A DNA stretch of 64,000 bases from assembly GCF_907164915.1 (NCBI RefSeq), contig NC_061869.1, positions 24,598,676 through 24,662,675 of the forward strand, read 5' to 3'. The stretch's first letter is position 1. Each line of letters opens with the position of its first letter. This stretch comes from Impatiens glandulifera. Lineage: Eukaryota; Streptophyta; Magnoliopsida; Ericales; Balsaminaceae. Positions 22,635-33,339 of this stretch are shown here, in pieces. The notes under the pieces were generated by a model. It had not been told where the DNA came from. It did not search any database and saw only the letters and a list, made by a program, of their open reading frames with translations. Both the position numbers and the translations under genes were made by a program.

Positions 22635-25434
22635 ATGAGCTCCACGACGAGCACAAGCACTGTAACAATTGGTAATTTTATGTATTTCAAGTTTATTGTT
22701 GTTCATTTATGCATTTTCGAATCACTGTGTTGTTTAGGGTTTCATCTGATGATACTTCCCGTTTCGCTAAGTACTTCCCGTTTCGCTAAGTGCTTCCCGT
22801 TTCGCTAAGTGCTTCCCGTTTCGCTAAGTGCTTCCCGTTTCGCGAAGGGTTTCCATTTCACAGTATTAATTATCCCTTTTCCATTTTTTCTTGCAGCCGA
22901 AGTTTTCGTTTTCTATAATGGAGAGTGGAAAGCTGATGCTAATGGAATATGGTTTTTTGATGCCTCTTCAATCAAAACATTGGATTTACCCCAAAGTACT
23001 CGTTATGCTGAATTAATTGATAAACTCCATGAAAGACTTCAAGTGCAGAAATCTACGTATGATTTAGTGCTGCAAGTGAAGTATGATATTCCGAATATCA
23101 CAAATCCTAAACCCGTTTTTATTGAAGATGATGAGGATCTGAACATATATTTATCACGCTTGATTTTGGGTCGAACTGTGTCACCATTGTGTGTGTCTGT
23201 AGTAGAGAAGTCACAATTTACTAAAGAAAAGATACCACTACTTACCTACCCAACTCAAGAAAGTATTCTCCCACAATTTACTCAGAAAATTGTACCAGAA
23301 GCTTTACCCTCGGAGGTCTTTGTTGAAAGTAATGAAGTCGAAGATAACTCTTTGCCTCACATCCCACTTACTCAGGACTTGCATGCATCGATACCTACAC
23401 CACATAGTGCGAGAAGAGCATCAACGGGTACACCTACTAGTGCAAGAAGATCATCATTGGGTACACCATGTAGTGTAAGAAGATCATCATTTGGTACACC
23501 ATCGACAGACATATCACCGACAGACATATCACCGACAGACATATCACCGACAGACCCCTCATTTGCGTTGGCGTTAACTACTGAAACCGTATTGGAAGTC
23601 GGTGCCTTGTTTGAAAATAAAAAAGAACTACAACTGATGCTATATAAATATGCGATGACTAATCATTTTGAATTCAAGGTGGAGAAGTCAAGAAAACATC
23701 TTTGGTATGTGAAATGTTTGGATGAGAAATGCAAGTGGAGATTGCGTGCCGTGAAAGGTAAATTATCTGAGATGTTTGAGATCCGGAAATTCGACCAACA
23801 ACACTCATGCTCAGTTCTATCGAGGCTAGAGAAAAAAATGCAAACACCAGCATGGGTTATTGGGCAGTGCGTGAAGAGTAAGTATATGGACCATCACCAT
23901 AATCACTTGCCTAAGAAAATAATTGAAGACATGTAGGCAAATTATGGGGTAAATTTGACTTATAATAAGGCTTGGAGGGCTAGGGAAATGACATTAGTGG
24001 CGGTGCGAGGAACAGTTGAGGATTCATATGAAAAATTACCCTCATACCTTTACATGCTGGAGAAGCATAATCCTGGTACCATAACAGACATCCAAACAGA
24101 CGAGGTCGGGCACTTCAAGTATATGTTCATGTCCCTAGGCCTCTCTATTAGGGGTTTCAAAGCATTTTGTCGTCCCGTATTGTGTGTTGATGCCAGTTTT
24201 CTTAAGCACAAGGTGGGAGGTCAACTATTGGTGGCTAATGAACAATTATATCCTGTCGCATTCGGAGTTGTTGATTCAGAGAATAATAACTCTTGGACTT
24301 ATTTTATGCAAAAATTGAGAGAAGCAATTGGATTAGTTGATGATCTCGTCTTCGTATCCGATAGACACCCAAGCATCGCCAATGCCTTATGTGCTGTTTT
24401 TCCAGAAGCATACCACGGTGCGTGCACATATCACATAAAGATGAATATCAACGCGAAATTCAAAACTGATAATTGTCATATGGAGTTTGATATGGCTTCT
24501 CGTGCGTACACTGTCCACGAATTCAATCGTTTTTTGACAAGATAAGGGTTAAAGATAATAGGATTGCTGCCTATTTGGAAGAAATTGGATTTCAAAGATG
24601 GAGTAGAGCATTTTTCCCCAGTAAGCGATACAATCAACTAACAAGCAATTATGCTGAGAGTTTTAATAGTCAGAGCAGGGAAGCCAGAAGTACCCCATTT
24701 CCTCAATGGCCGAGTATTTAAGATTGACAATACAAGGTTGGTTTAATGAGAGAAGAGAAAGAGCGTCCAACCACCGAGAAGTGTTATCTCCAACATATGA
24801 AAAGTGGTTACGTGAGGGATTCGAGAAGGCTAGATTCTATACAGTATCATCGCTTAACCGATTCGAGTTTTATGTGCATGACAATCAGTCTCATTTTAAA
24901 GTCAATTTGAAAGACATGAACTGCACTTGTAGGGTCTTTGAAGTTTCTGGTCTTCCTTGTACTCATGCAATGGCTGCTGCCCGTCACCGCAATTTGGTTT
25001 GTTATGACTTTTGTTCAAGGTATTATTCAGCTCACATGTTTAATTTATTTAACCAATTGTTTAATCATTTTATTTTCCATTCTTACAGGTATTACACAAC
25101 TGAATTTTGGATGAATGTATATGCGGAGACATGTTACCCTACTGGTGATGAAGACGATTGGGATATTCCCGAAATGATCAAGGAACGCGTATGTCTAAAA
25201 CCACCTGTCAAGGTTAAGAAAGGGCGCCCACAAACAAAGCGTAGGTCATCTCAAGGTGAGGTACGTAAGGCTCCGAGACGATGCAGCTCATGTGGTGGAC
25301 TAGGACATAATAGGGCCACATGCAAAGCAGTCATGCCTGCACCATCTACTGTAAAATCATCATCATCTAAGTATCAAGACTCATCTTCTCAACAGCACGA
25401 GCCATCATCTCAACAATATGAGCCTTTAGATTGA
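22635..25434 (+). pseudogene. MULE transposase gene (MuDR family), three exons, disabled
   Basis: Exon 1 22635-22671 (MSSTTSTSTVTI...), intron 22672-22896, exon 2 22897-25019, intron 25020-25088 (69 bp), exon 3 25089-25434; both introns are GT-AG and join in frame. Order: N-terminal domain beginning AEVFVFYNGEW; Ser/Pro-rich linker with repeated ARRSSLGTP and three TDISP units; MuDR DNA-binding domain (LEVGALFENKKELQ ... WYVKCLDEKCKWRLRA ... HSC); catalytic MULE domain with D (LCVDASFLKHKVGGQ), D (FVSDRHPSI) and probable E (NYAESFN); SWIM zinc finger (CTCRVFEVSGLPCTH); CCHC knuckle (CSSCGGLGHNRATC). It is broken by TAG at 23934-23936, a 1-nt frameshift in a T run at about 24530-24536, and a second shift at about 24660-24705, next to the probable catalytic Glu. 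Confidence 0.93.
22754..22848 (+). repeat. 19-bp palindrome-type array 1, inside transposase intron 1 (5 units)
   Basis: Five head-to-tail 19-bp units: ACTTCCCGTTTCGCTAAGT twice, then GCTTCCCGTTTCGCTAAGT, ending with a unit in CGCGAAGG. The left arm is less palindromic than in the other arrays, but the CGTTTCG core and AAGT end are shared. Confidence 0.9.
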
Positions 25435-25600
25435 TTGGGATAAGTTGTATAAGTGTTTTGGATAAGTTGTATTATGTTTTGGATAAGTTGTATTATGTTT
25501 TCGGATAAGTGTTAATCGGATAAGTTGTACTCGGATAAGTGTTAATCGGATAAGTTGTAATTTGTATGTTGTATCTAGTTTATCTGTGTACTGAAGGAGT
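25435..25600 (+). repeat. 3' flank of transposase gene with GGATAAGTTGTATTATGTTTT repeats
   Basis: About seven copies of GGATAAGT(T)GT(A/T) variants follow the transposase stop. This is probably the 3' untranslated region; no clear polyadenylation signal was chosen. Confidence 0.6.
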
Positions 25601-25809
25601 ACTTATCGTTTCGTTAAGTACTTATCGTTTCGTTAAGTACTTATCGTTTCGTTAAGTACTTATCGTTTCGTTAAGTACTTACCGTTTCGTTAAGTACTTA
25701 CCGTTTCGTTAAGTACTTACCGTTTCGTTAAGTACTTATCGTTTCGTTAAGTACTTATCGTTTCGTTAAGTACTTACCGTTTCGTTAAGCACTTAACGCT
25801 TCGTTAAGT
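25601..25809 (+). repeat. 19-bp palindrome array 2, between the two convergent genes (11 units)
   Basis: Exactly eleven 19-bp units (209 bp). Units are ACTTATCGTTTCGTTAAGT or ACTTACCGTTTCGTTAAGT; the last is ACTTAACGCTTCGTTAAGT, a perfect 8+3+8 palindrome. The array lies in the tail-to-tail gap of the two genes. No inter-unit spacers. Confidence 0.95.
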
Positions 25810-26058
25810 TAAACTTGGTTTAAGTTAAAGTGAGTTTAAGTTAGTTACTTGGTATTATTTATGTACATTGATTTATATGTTCAATTCTTTGGTATGTAAA
25901 TATCAGACTACCAACCAACCAGACTACATTAAAACTACAAATATTTTAACATGAAATGTAACTTAAGTTGAAGTTCTACCCAAAAAGTAATACAAGTTCA
26001 GAATACATAAGCACAAGTCAAGTTCAATCCAAAAATCAATAAACGATTACAATACAAA

Positions 26059-27901
26059 CTAAGGTTCTGTAATTTGATGAAATAACCGGACCACCATCTT
26101 TTGTCGAAAAAACTCCATTTCATTGGAAGTCACCTTCTCTACACCTAAACCAGCAGTCAAGTATTCCATGTGCATAAGCATAAATACACCACAATCCCCA
26201 CTTTCTGCTGCTCTAGGGACTTCCCCATATTTGGCGACTGCATTTTTGGCTGGGTGTGGCAACCTTTTATATGTCAGTTTCTGGAAATTGAAATTAGGAT
26301 ACCGTTGTAGCTCAGCATCACTGGCTCCCATTGCATATATTCGTGGAAACATCTCACACAAAGGTCTCATGTATGGATCGAGATTCCTATAAATACTCGA
26401 GTCGCAGTCATAAACGTCAATGTGATTATCTTGTACACGAATGACGCACAGTACCCAATGCTTGTTGCCAATGTTCAAAGGCACGTAAATATCGTCTACT
26501 AGTGGCCATTCTGGCATATGTCTATGGTCCGCTCCCCAGAAGTACTGAGCAAATACATCTGCTATTGGAAATTTTTCAGGATCTTTTTTAAAGTTCGGGT
26601 ACTCTCGCCTCATCATATCTGCTAATAAGCAATCCCCTATTGATACTTTACAATGTTTATATGTCTTGGGATATTGCTCAATCCTTTTGCGCAACAAGTG
26701 GCAGACTGCGTCGACTTCCTACAAAATGGGGGAAAAGGCAGCATATATCAAAAACCTTATTCATAAGTTAAAGAATTAATATGAAATGCAAGACTTACAG
26801 GATCTTTAAGTCATGTGCACTTTGTTAGAACTCTAACAAACAACTTCTTTCGTGCTTCGCAAGTAAACACAGTCTTTGTCTCATCATTGGTGGCTACATC
26901 TTTCAACCAATTCTGTAATTGAACCAACAACTCATCATCAAATTTTTGAAGGGGATTGATAGTTAATGGATCATTCGTCTTTGGCTGTTTTGACAAAGAA
27001 GGGTTGGTGTAGTCTTCATCTTTCTTCTGCTTCCTCACTCTTTTTTTGGGAACTACTCCTTTAGGTGGAGTGTTGTATAATTGGAAATCATCATCATCGT
27101 TCTCATCCTTCCCATCCCTCGAATCCTTCCCATCCTTCCCATCGTTCTCATCCTTCCCATCCATGGCATCCTTCTCAACCATGACTTTCTTCTCAACCTT
27201 CCAACCTTGAGTTTAACCTTCCCATCCTTGGCTTTCTTCTCAACCTTCTCAACCTTGACCTTATCCTTCTTTTTCTCAATTATTTCTTGCATCATATCGG
27301 AGAGCAACATCTCCCCACCATCCACCTTCACATCAGTCTCAATCTCCCCAACATGCACCTTCACCTTGACATCATTCTCAATCTCACCACCATCCACCTT
27401 GACATCATTCCCAATCTCACCACCATCCACCTTGACATCATTCCCAATCTCACCACCATCCACCTTGACATCATTCTCAATATCACCACCATCCACCTTC
27501 ACATCAGTCTCAATCTCCCCACCATCCACCTTCACATTATTCTCAGTCTCGTCCACCTTCACCACACTATCCTTCGCCTTCCTATCCTGCAAAAATAGAA
27601 TAACAGTGTGGTCAACGTTTACTTCCCAAAACATTTGACTTCGCTAATCAAAACTTACCTCAGTTTTATCCTCCACCTTCACACTCTCCTCCTCCACCTT
27701 CCCATCCTTCATCTCCATCTCATTCGTCATCATCTCCTCCACCTTCCCATCCTGCAAAAAGAAAACAACAGTGTGGTCAGCGTTTACTTCCCGAAACAAC
27801 ATTTGACTTCACTAAGTAAAACTTACCTCAGTTATATCCTCCACCTTCTCACTCTCCTCCTCCACCTTCCCATCCTTCATCTCCATGTCATTCGTCTTCA
27901 T
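26059..27901 (-). pseudogene. Ulp1-like (C48) cysteine protease gene of the MULE, four exons, disabled
   Basis: Minus-strand model: exon 1 27901-27827 (starts MKTNDMEMKDGK), intron 27826-27752, exon 2 27751-27659, intron 27658-27587, exon 3 27586-26799, intron 26798-26719, exon 4 26718-26059; all introns GT-AG. The N-terminal half is a Lys/Glu/Asp-rich, low-complexity region with a tandem VKVDGGEI(E/G)ND repeat. Exon 4 holds the C48 protease core: His in NKHWVLCVI, Asp in IDVYDCDSS and Cys in ESGDCGVFMLMHMEYL. Such proteases cleave SUMO or related isopeptide bonds; the substrate here is unknown. Breaks: a frameshift near 27185-27200 in exon 3 and TGA at 26811-26813 just before intron 3. The exon 4 core is intact. 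Confidence 0.88.
27310..27545 (-). repeat. 33-bp coding minisatellite in Ulp1-like exon 3
   Basis: About seven units of 33 bp encode the 11-residue motif VKVDGGEIEND with E/G and T/N variants, keeping frame. One unit is irregular (VKVKVHVGEIETD). Confidence 0.85.
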
Positions 27902-28092
27902 CTCGCGCAGATCGGGCCTTGTCAAAGTCTTCTTCAGTGAGACGGTTGTAGAGAGAGAGGAATCGAGAGGATAGAAGAGGGAAATGGAAGAAATGAATGT
28001 CGAAATGTTTTATTTTTTAAAATATATGGTATGGCGCGTGCATATACGCGCACCTCTTCGTCTTCCTACGCGCGCGTGCAGAAACGCTAAGT

Positions 28093-28206
28093 ACTTAACG
28101 AAGCGTTAAGTACTTAGCGAAGCGTTAAGTACTTAACGAAACGTTAAGTACTTAACGCTTCGCTAAGTACATAACGCTTCGTTAAGTACTTAACGCTTCG
28201 TTAAGT
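28093..28206 (+). repeat. 19-bp palindrome array 3, upstream of the Ulp1-like gene (6 units)
   Basis: Six 19-bp units. The first three have an AAG or AAA centre (ACTTAACGAAGCGTTAAGT), the last three a CTT centre (ACTTAACGCTTCGTTAAGT). The reverse complement of unit 6 equals unit 1 and that of unit 4 equals unit 2, so the array folds back on itself around 28149/28150. A partial unit precedes it (28081-28092). It lies about 190 bp upstream of the Ulp1-like start codon. Confidence 0.93.
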
Positions 28207-28601
28207 AACTAGCAGAAACGATATCATCTGCAAATATCATCACAGCCAAAAGAACAATCAATAAGATGAACAAACTAATAAACCAATATGAACAAATATG
28301 AACATATATGAACAAATATGACTCAATATGAACAAATATGATTCAATATGAACCAATATTAACCAATATCACCAAAAATAACATATTTAGGGTTAGGGTT
28401 TCATTAAGAAATACAAATAAGAACATAAATCTGTTATATAAACATAGATTCGGGGATTAGGTTTCTTATCTTGTAGATTTAGTTCATAGTATACCCGTCG
28501 CCGGAGTTTACGCCGCCGGCGACAAACTCAGGAGGAAAGAAAGCATGAGAGAGAAAGAAAATGAGAGAAATGAAAAAATTTGAGTATATATATCAATACT
28601 A
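28207..28601. repeat. MULE interior with AATATGAAC repeats
   Basis: At 28265-28375 there are about eleven spaced copies of AATATGAAC(C/A)AA or a close variant. The rest up to the right terminal repeat has no frame or motif that I recognise. Confidence 0.55.
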
Positions 28602-28751
28602 TTTCACTTCGCGAAACGCGAACTCCCTTCGCGTTACGCGAAAAGGGTAAATTTGTCCAAAAAAAAATAAGTGGTCATCAGATCAAATATTATTAAACAT
28701 GTCCACGGAGGCAAATAGGCCTATTTTTAGGGTCATTTCGTCCAATTTGCC
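28602..28751 (-). repeat. Right terminal inverted repeat of the MULE
   Basis: Read inward on the minus strand it starts GGCAAATTGGACGAAATGAC. The 19-bp palindrome equivalent is at 28606-28624 (ACTTCGCGAAACGCGAACT, one mismatch between arms). Confidence 0.93.
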
Positions 28752-29121
28752 CAATATACGTGGTTCGGTCAAAATCGACCTACGCCCACGGGAGGGATAA
28801 GTTTCACTAAATCAAACAAATGTCAATAGTAGAAACTTACATGCCCTGCTCTCAAATGAAAGAAGTGATTACACTAGGAATGATTGGACTACTCCACAAT
28901 CAAAAGCTCCCTCAATCTCTCACTTTGGATCAACCAAAGAACAAGAAGAAGAAGGAAACCAGAAAACCCTAGATCTGTAATTCACTCTCTCTCTATTTAC
29001 TCTATTATGAGAAAATATCCAAAAAAAAAGTATTTATACTCTAACCCGTTTTCATAAGAGAAAACCCTGACCCATTTACCCGGAATTTAAAACCCGCCCG
29101 CAATGGCAAGGAACACCAACA

Positions 29122-29133
29122 ATTCTCCCCCTT
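29122..29133 (-). other. Polypurine tract of the Tork-like element
   Basis: The minus strand reads AAGGGGGAGAAT directly before the 3' LTR start TGTTGG. It primes plus-strand DNA synthesis in this element class. Confidence 0.88.
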
Positions 29134-29167
29134 CCGAGCCATGGGAGAATGTTGCTATAAACATTCA

Positions 29168-32100
29168 TCATCGTGACGCTTCTGCCAGAATCATTCCGGC
29201 TTTGGCACAACATATCTCATGCTTTCCTCTTGGCAAGCCCTTTGTCATCATATCTGACCCGTTCTCATTTGTGTGCACTTTCTCCAAGTATAACTCCTTC
29301 TTCTCGAGCACTTCACGGATCCAATGGTACCTTCTTTGGATGTGTTTTGAATGTTAATGGAAACTTGGATTCTTGCTCACATGTATAGCACTCTGTGAGT
29401 CACTAAACACCACAAACCTGTCTTGTGCAATGCCAATTTCTTTCAACAATTCTTTCATCCATCTTATTTCTTTACAACATTCAGTAATGGCAATATATTC
29501 AGCTTCTGTAGTAGACAAAGCAACACATTTCTGTAGACGAGACTGCCATGATACAACTCCTCCTCCAAAAGTAAACAAATACCCTGAAGTTGATCTCATT
29601 GTGTCAATATCACCACTCATATCTGAATCAGAAAACCCTTCAACATGTGACTTTCCAGTACCATAACACAAAGCGTATTTGGAGGTCCCTCGAAGATATC
29701 TCATTAGCCACTTAACCGCTTCCCAGTGTGTCTTACCAGGATTTGAAAGAAAACGACTAAGTACTCCAACCGCATGAGCTATATCCGGTCTAGTAAAGAC
29801 CATTGCATACATCAGACTCTCTATTGCTGAAGCATATGGAACACTGCACATTTCTTGTCTTTTCTCTTCATCCTTGGGAGACATTGTCTTGTTTATTTTC
29901 AAGTGTGTAACCAATGGACAAGCAACTGGCTTTGCCTTGTCCATACAGAATCGTTTTAGAATCTTCTCAATATATCTCTCTTGAGATAACCATAGCCTTT
30001 TCTTCACCCGATCACGAATGACCTGCATTCCAAGAATTTGTCTTGCTTGACCCAAGTCTTTCATCTTAAAAGACTTAGCCAAATCCTTTTTCAACTTGGC
30101 AATCTTGAGCTTGTCTCTCCCAACAATCAACATGTCATCAACATATAGGAGAAGTAAAATAAAATCATTAGAAATAAACTTTTGCACAAAGACATAGTGA
30201 TCTGTAGACGTCTTCATGTACCCATGGATGGTCATGAACGACTCAAACTTAAGATACCACTGCCTTGGTGCTTGCTTCAAACCGTACAGACTTTTGACAA
30301 GTTTGCACACCTTGCTTTCCTCATCTTTCTTATTATAACCTTCAGGTTGCTCCATATAAACATCTTCATCCAAATCACCATGGAGAAATGCAGTCTTGAC
30401 ATTAAGTTGTTCAACCTCAAGATCCATACAAGCAGCTAGACTTAACACCACCCGGATAGAAGTCATCTTCACTACCGGTGAGAAAATCTCATCATAATCG
30501 ATTCCATGCCTCTAGCCAAAACCTTTGACAACTAGCCTAGCCTTGTATCTTGTCTTGCTATCATCACCTTCTTGCTTGATCTTGTACACCCATTTATTTT
30601 GTAATATTTTTCTATTCTCTGGTCTTTCAACTAGATCATATGTGCCATTTTTCAGCAATGACTTCATCTTTTCATCCATGGCAGCTAGCCATTCTTTCTT
30701 ATCAGCATCCTCAAGAGCCTCCTTATAGCATATAGGCTCCCCACAATCAGTTAGAAGAACATACTCTGTAGCAGGATACTTAGAACTTGATCTTTTCTCC
30801 TTAGTAGACCTCTAAAGTACCTCTGTTTGTTGATTCTGTTGATTTCCATCTTCTTGTTGAACTTCAAAATCAACCTCAACATTATCACCAAGATCATTTT
30901 CAGTATTAGTATCATTTCCATGGCCTACAACTTGACCCTGAGGAACATCATCATCACTATCTGAGTCTGAAGCTACATGTGGCCTTGTCTCCTCAACATC
31001 ATGAGACAACTCGAGACCAGAAAGGTCACGTATGTATGCATCCAGTTTTTCACCATCTTCAAAATTCTTAATAGTCTGATCATCAAGGAATACCACATCC
31101 CGGCTTCTCAAAACCTTCTTATCAACTGGGTCATAACACCTGTATCCCCACTTTTCATCACCATACCCCAAAAATATGCATTGTCTGGTTTTTACATCTA
31201 GCTTAGACCTCTCATCTTTTGGAACATGCACAAAAGCTATGTAACCAAAAACACGTAAATAGTCATAATTAACATCTTTACCTGACCAGACGCTTTCTGC
31301 ACACTTATTATTCAATGGCTTGGAGGGAGAACGGTTGATCACATACACTGCAGTGCTCATGGCTTCAGCCCATAAATGCTTAGCCAACCTGGCATGGGAG
31401 AGCATACTCCTCATCCGTTCCAACATTGTTCTGTTCATCCTCTCTGCCACACCATTTTGTTGTGGAGTCTTGGGCATAGTCTGTTCATGTCGAATACCCT
31501 GCTCTTTGCAATAATCATCAAATGAGCGAATATACTCTCCCCCATTATCTGACCGCACCCTCATCAGTTTTCTTCCTGTCTCTCTTTCAACCAGCTTGTG
31601 AAAGACCTCAAACCTTGCTGCAACCTCATCCTTGGACTTTATAGCATAAGCCCAAACCTTCCTAGATGCATCGTCTATGAAGGTTACAAAATAGGAAGCA
31701 CCGCCTATGGATTTAATCTTCATAGGACCACAAACATCTGTATGGACCAATTCAAGGACATTCTTTTTCAGTTCAACTTTTGACTTACTGAAGGAGACTC
31801 TGTTCTGCTTACCCTTCAAGCAATGCTCACAATTTTCAAGATGAGCATCTTTGAGATTCAGCAACTCATTCCTCTTGATCAAAACATTCAGCCCCTTTTC
31901 ACTAATGTGACCTAATCTCTTGTGCCACAACTCAAAGGATGACTCCATTAAAACAGAATATGCCGCATCATAGACAATTTTCAAATTTGTCTTGTATAAG
32001 GAACAACATTTCTTACCTTGTGCAATAACCAATGAACCCTTGCTTAGCTTCCATGCTCCACCATTGAAAATATTATGGTAGCCTCCATCATCGAGCTTAC

Positions 32101-33202
32101 CTGCTGAAATCAAATTCATTCTCAAATCAGGAACATGTCTTACATCTCTCAATGTCAGGAAGTAGTCCATGTTTGTCTCAATTCTAACATCACCCAGACC
32201 AACTATCTTGGACACACCACTGTTACCCATGCGAACCTCACCATAATCACCAGCTTTGTAGGACTGGAAGTAACCTTTGTGTGGAGTTATATGGAATGAG
32301 GCACCTGTGTCAACAATCCATGCTGTTTCATTTGAAGATGTGCTAAGACAGGAGTCTTGACAGTTAGAAGCATATGTCAGTTCACCATCTGAAGCATAAG
32401 CAGATGTATCTGCACTCTGTTCTTTCTTTTCTCTGGGCTTCACTATACCCTTCGCTTTATCATTTTTAAATTTCCAGCACTCATTTTTCCAGTGACCCAT
32501 TTTGCCACAGTAATGGCAAGCACCATCCTTCTTTGGAGCTCTAGACTTGCTTCTAGACTTTCCCCTGCTCGAACCACTTCTATTATCTTTTGATCTTCCT
32601 CTATCAGCCACCAACATATCAGACTTAGAGGGTTTATCTCCCTTTCGATTCTCCTCATCAATTAAGGAACTGGTGACAAATGCCATGTTGACTTTACCAT
32701 TTGGTGATGAGTTGCTGAGAGTGATAATAAGTGTCTCCCAACTTGCAGGCAAAGATCCAAGGACTAAAAGTGCTTGCACCTCATCATCAAAGTTTATCTT
32801 CATACTACTCAGCTGATTCAAAATACTTTGAAATTCATTCAAGTGCTCAGCAATTGATTTATTATCAATGTACTTCAGATTCACCAGCCTTCGTACCAGT
32901 GCTACTTTATTCCCTGCTGACCTCCCAGCATAGAGAGCTTCAAATTTTCTCCACACACCATACGCTGTAGTCTCATTCTCAACATGGTGCACAACATTTA
33001 CACCAACCCAGGAACGAATAAAGCTGTAGGCCTTTCTATCTATCTTTTTCCAATCAGCCTCTTTTGTAGTCTCAGGTCTAACACCCTCATTTTCAATTGC
33101 TTCATTCAAATCATTTGAAACTAACAGATCACTGATCATTAGTTTACATTGCCTGTAGTTTGTACCATTCAGACTCACCATATCAAGTCTAGATTTCCCC
33201 AT
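29168..33202 (-). pseudogene. gag-pol: Tork/Tnt1-like copia gag-pol with three in-frame stops
   Basis: One frame from ATG 33202 (MGKSRLDMVSLNGTNYRQCK) to TGA 29168 is interrupted by TAG 30812-30814, TAG 30512-30514 and TAA 29354-29356, with no frameshift. Order: gag with 'LRVVN-type' capsid and CCHC knuckle CHYCGKMGHWKNEC; protease WIVDTGASFHIT; GAG-pre-integrase LWHKRLGHISEKGL ... CEHCLKGKQ; integrase D (VHTDVCGP), D (RSDNGGEY), E (PQQNGVAERMNR); reverse transcriptase LNVKTAFLHGDLDEDVY and LLYVDDMLIVG; RNase H with SDSDMSGDIDT, STTEAEYIA and a DMMTKGL tail after the last stop. The first two stops separate integrase from reverse transcriptase. An in-frame stretch upstream of 33202 (to 33289) is leader sequence. 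Confidence 0.93.
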
Positions 33203-33326
33203 TATTACTGCCTTAACAACTGACAAAAACACCAGTAAAGAAACCAGTTGATCTCTTCTATGAATTTCGCCAAATAACCAGCAGAGCACTATGCTCCAAT
33301 GTTAAAACAGATAACTAATTAATACT

Positions 33327-33338
33327 GCTCTAATACCA
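33327..33338 (-). other. Primer binding site of the Tork-like element
   Basis: The minus strand reads TGGTATTAGAGC one base inside the 5' LTR. It differs by one base from the usual initiator tRNA-Met complement TGGTATCAGAGC (a C-to-T change). Confidence 0.85.
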
Positions 33339-33339
33339 C

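Larger units (their letters stand above)
22336..28751. mobile_element. Mutator-like element (MULE) carrying transposase and Ulp1-like protease genes
   Basis: The 6416-bp element is bounded by 9-bp target duplications CAATATACG (22327-22335, 28752-28760) and terminal inverted repeats of about 150 bp. It holds a plus-strand MULE transposase gene (22635-25434) and a minus-strand Ulp1-like gene (27901-26059) that converge. Ulp1-bearing MULEs are known in plants (Kaonashi-type and related elements). Both genes carry disabling mutations. Three arrays of a 19-bp palindrome lie inside (22754, 25601, 28093). Confidence 0.95.
22194..29121 (-). repeat. 3' LTR of the Tork-like copia element, interrupted at 22336-28751
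   Basis: The LTR pieces 22194-22335 and 28761-29121 total 503 bp once the Mutator-like element and one target-duplication copy are removed, matching the 501-bp partner at 33340-33840. It starts TGTTGG and ends CCAACA. Confidence 0.93.

Noticed and set aside
25601..25809. CRISPR-like array
   Set aside because: Units are contiguous 19-mers without spacers, inside a plant transposon with introns.
27081..27638. 185-codon plus-strand frame with ILPIP and ISPPSTLTS repeats
   Set aside because: Antisense of Ulp1-like exon 3; the repeats mirror the 33-bp coding minisatellite.
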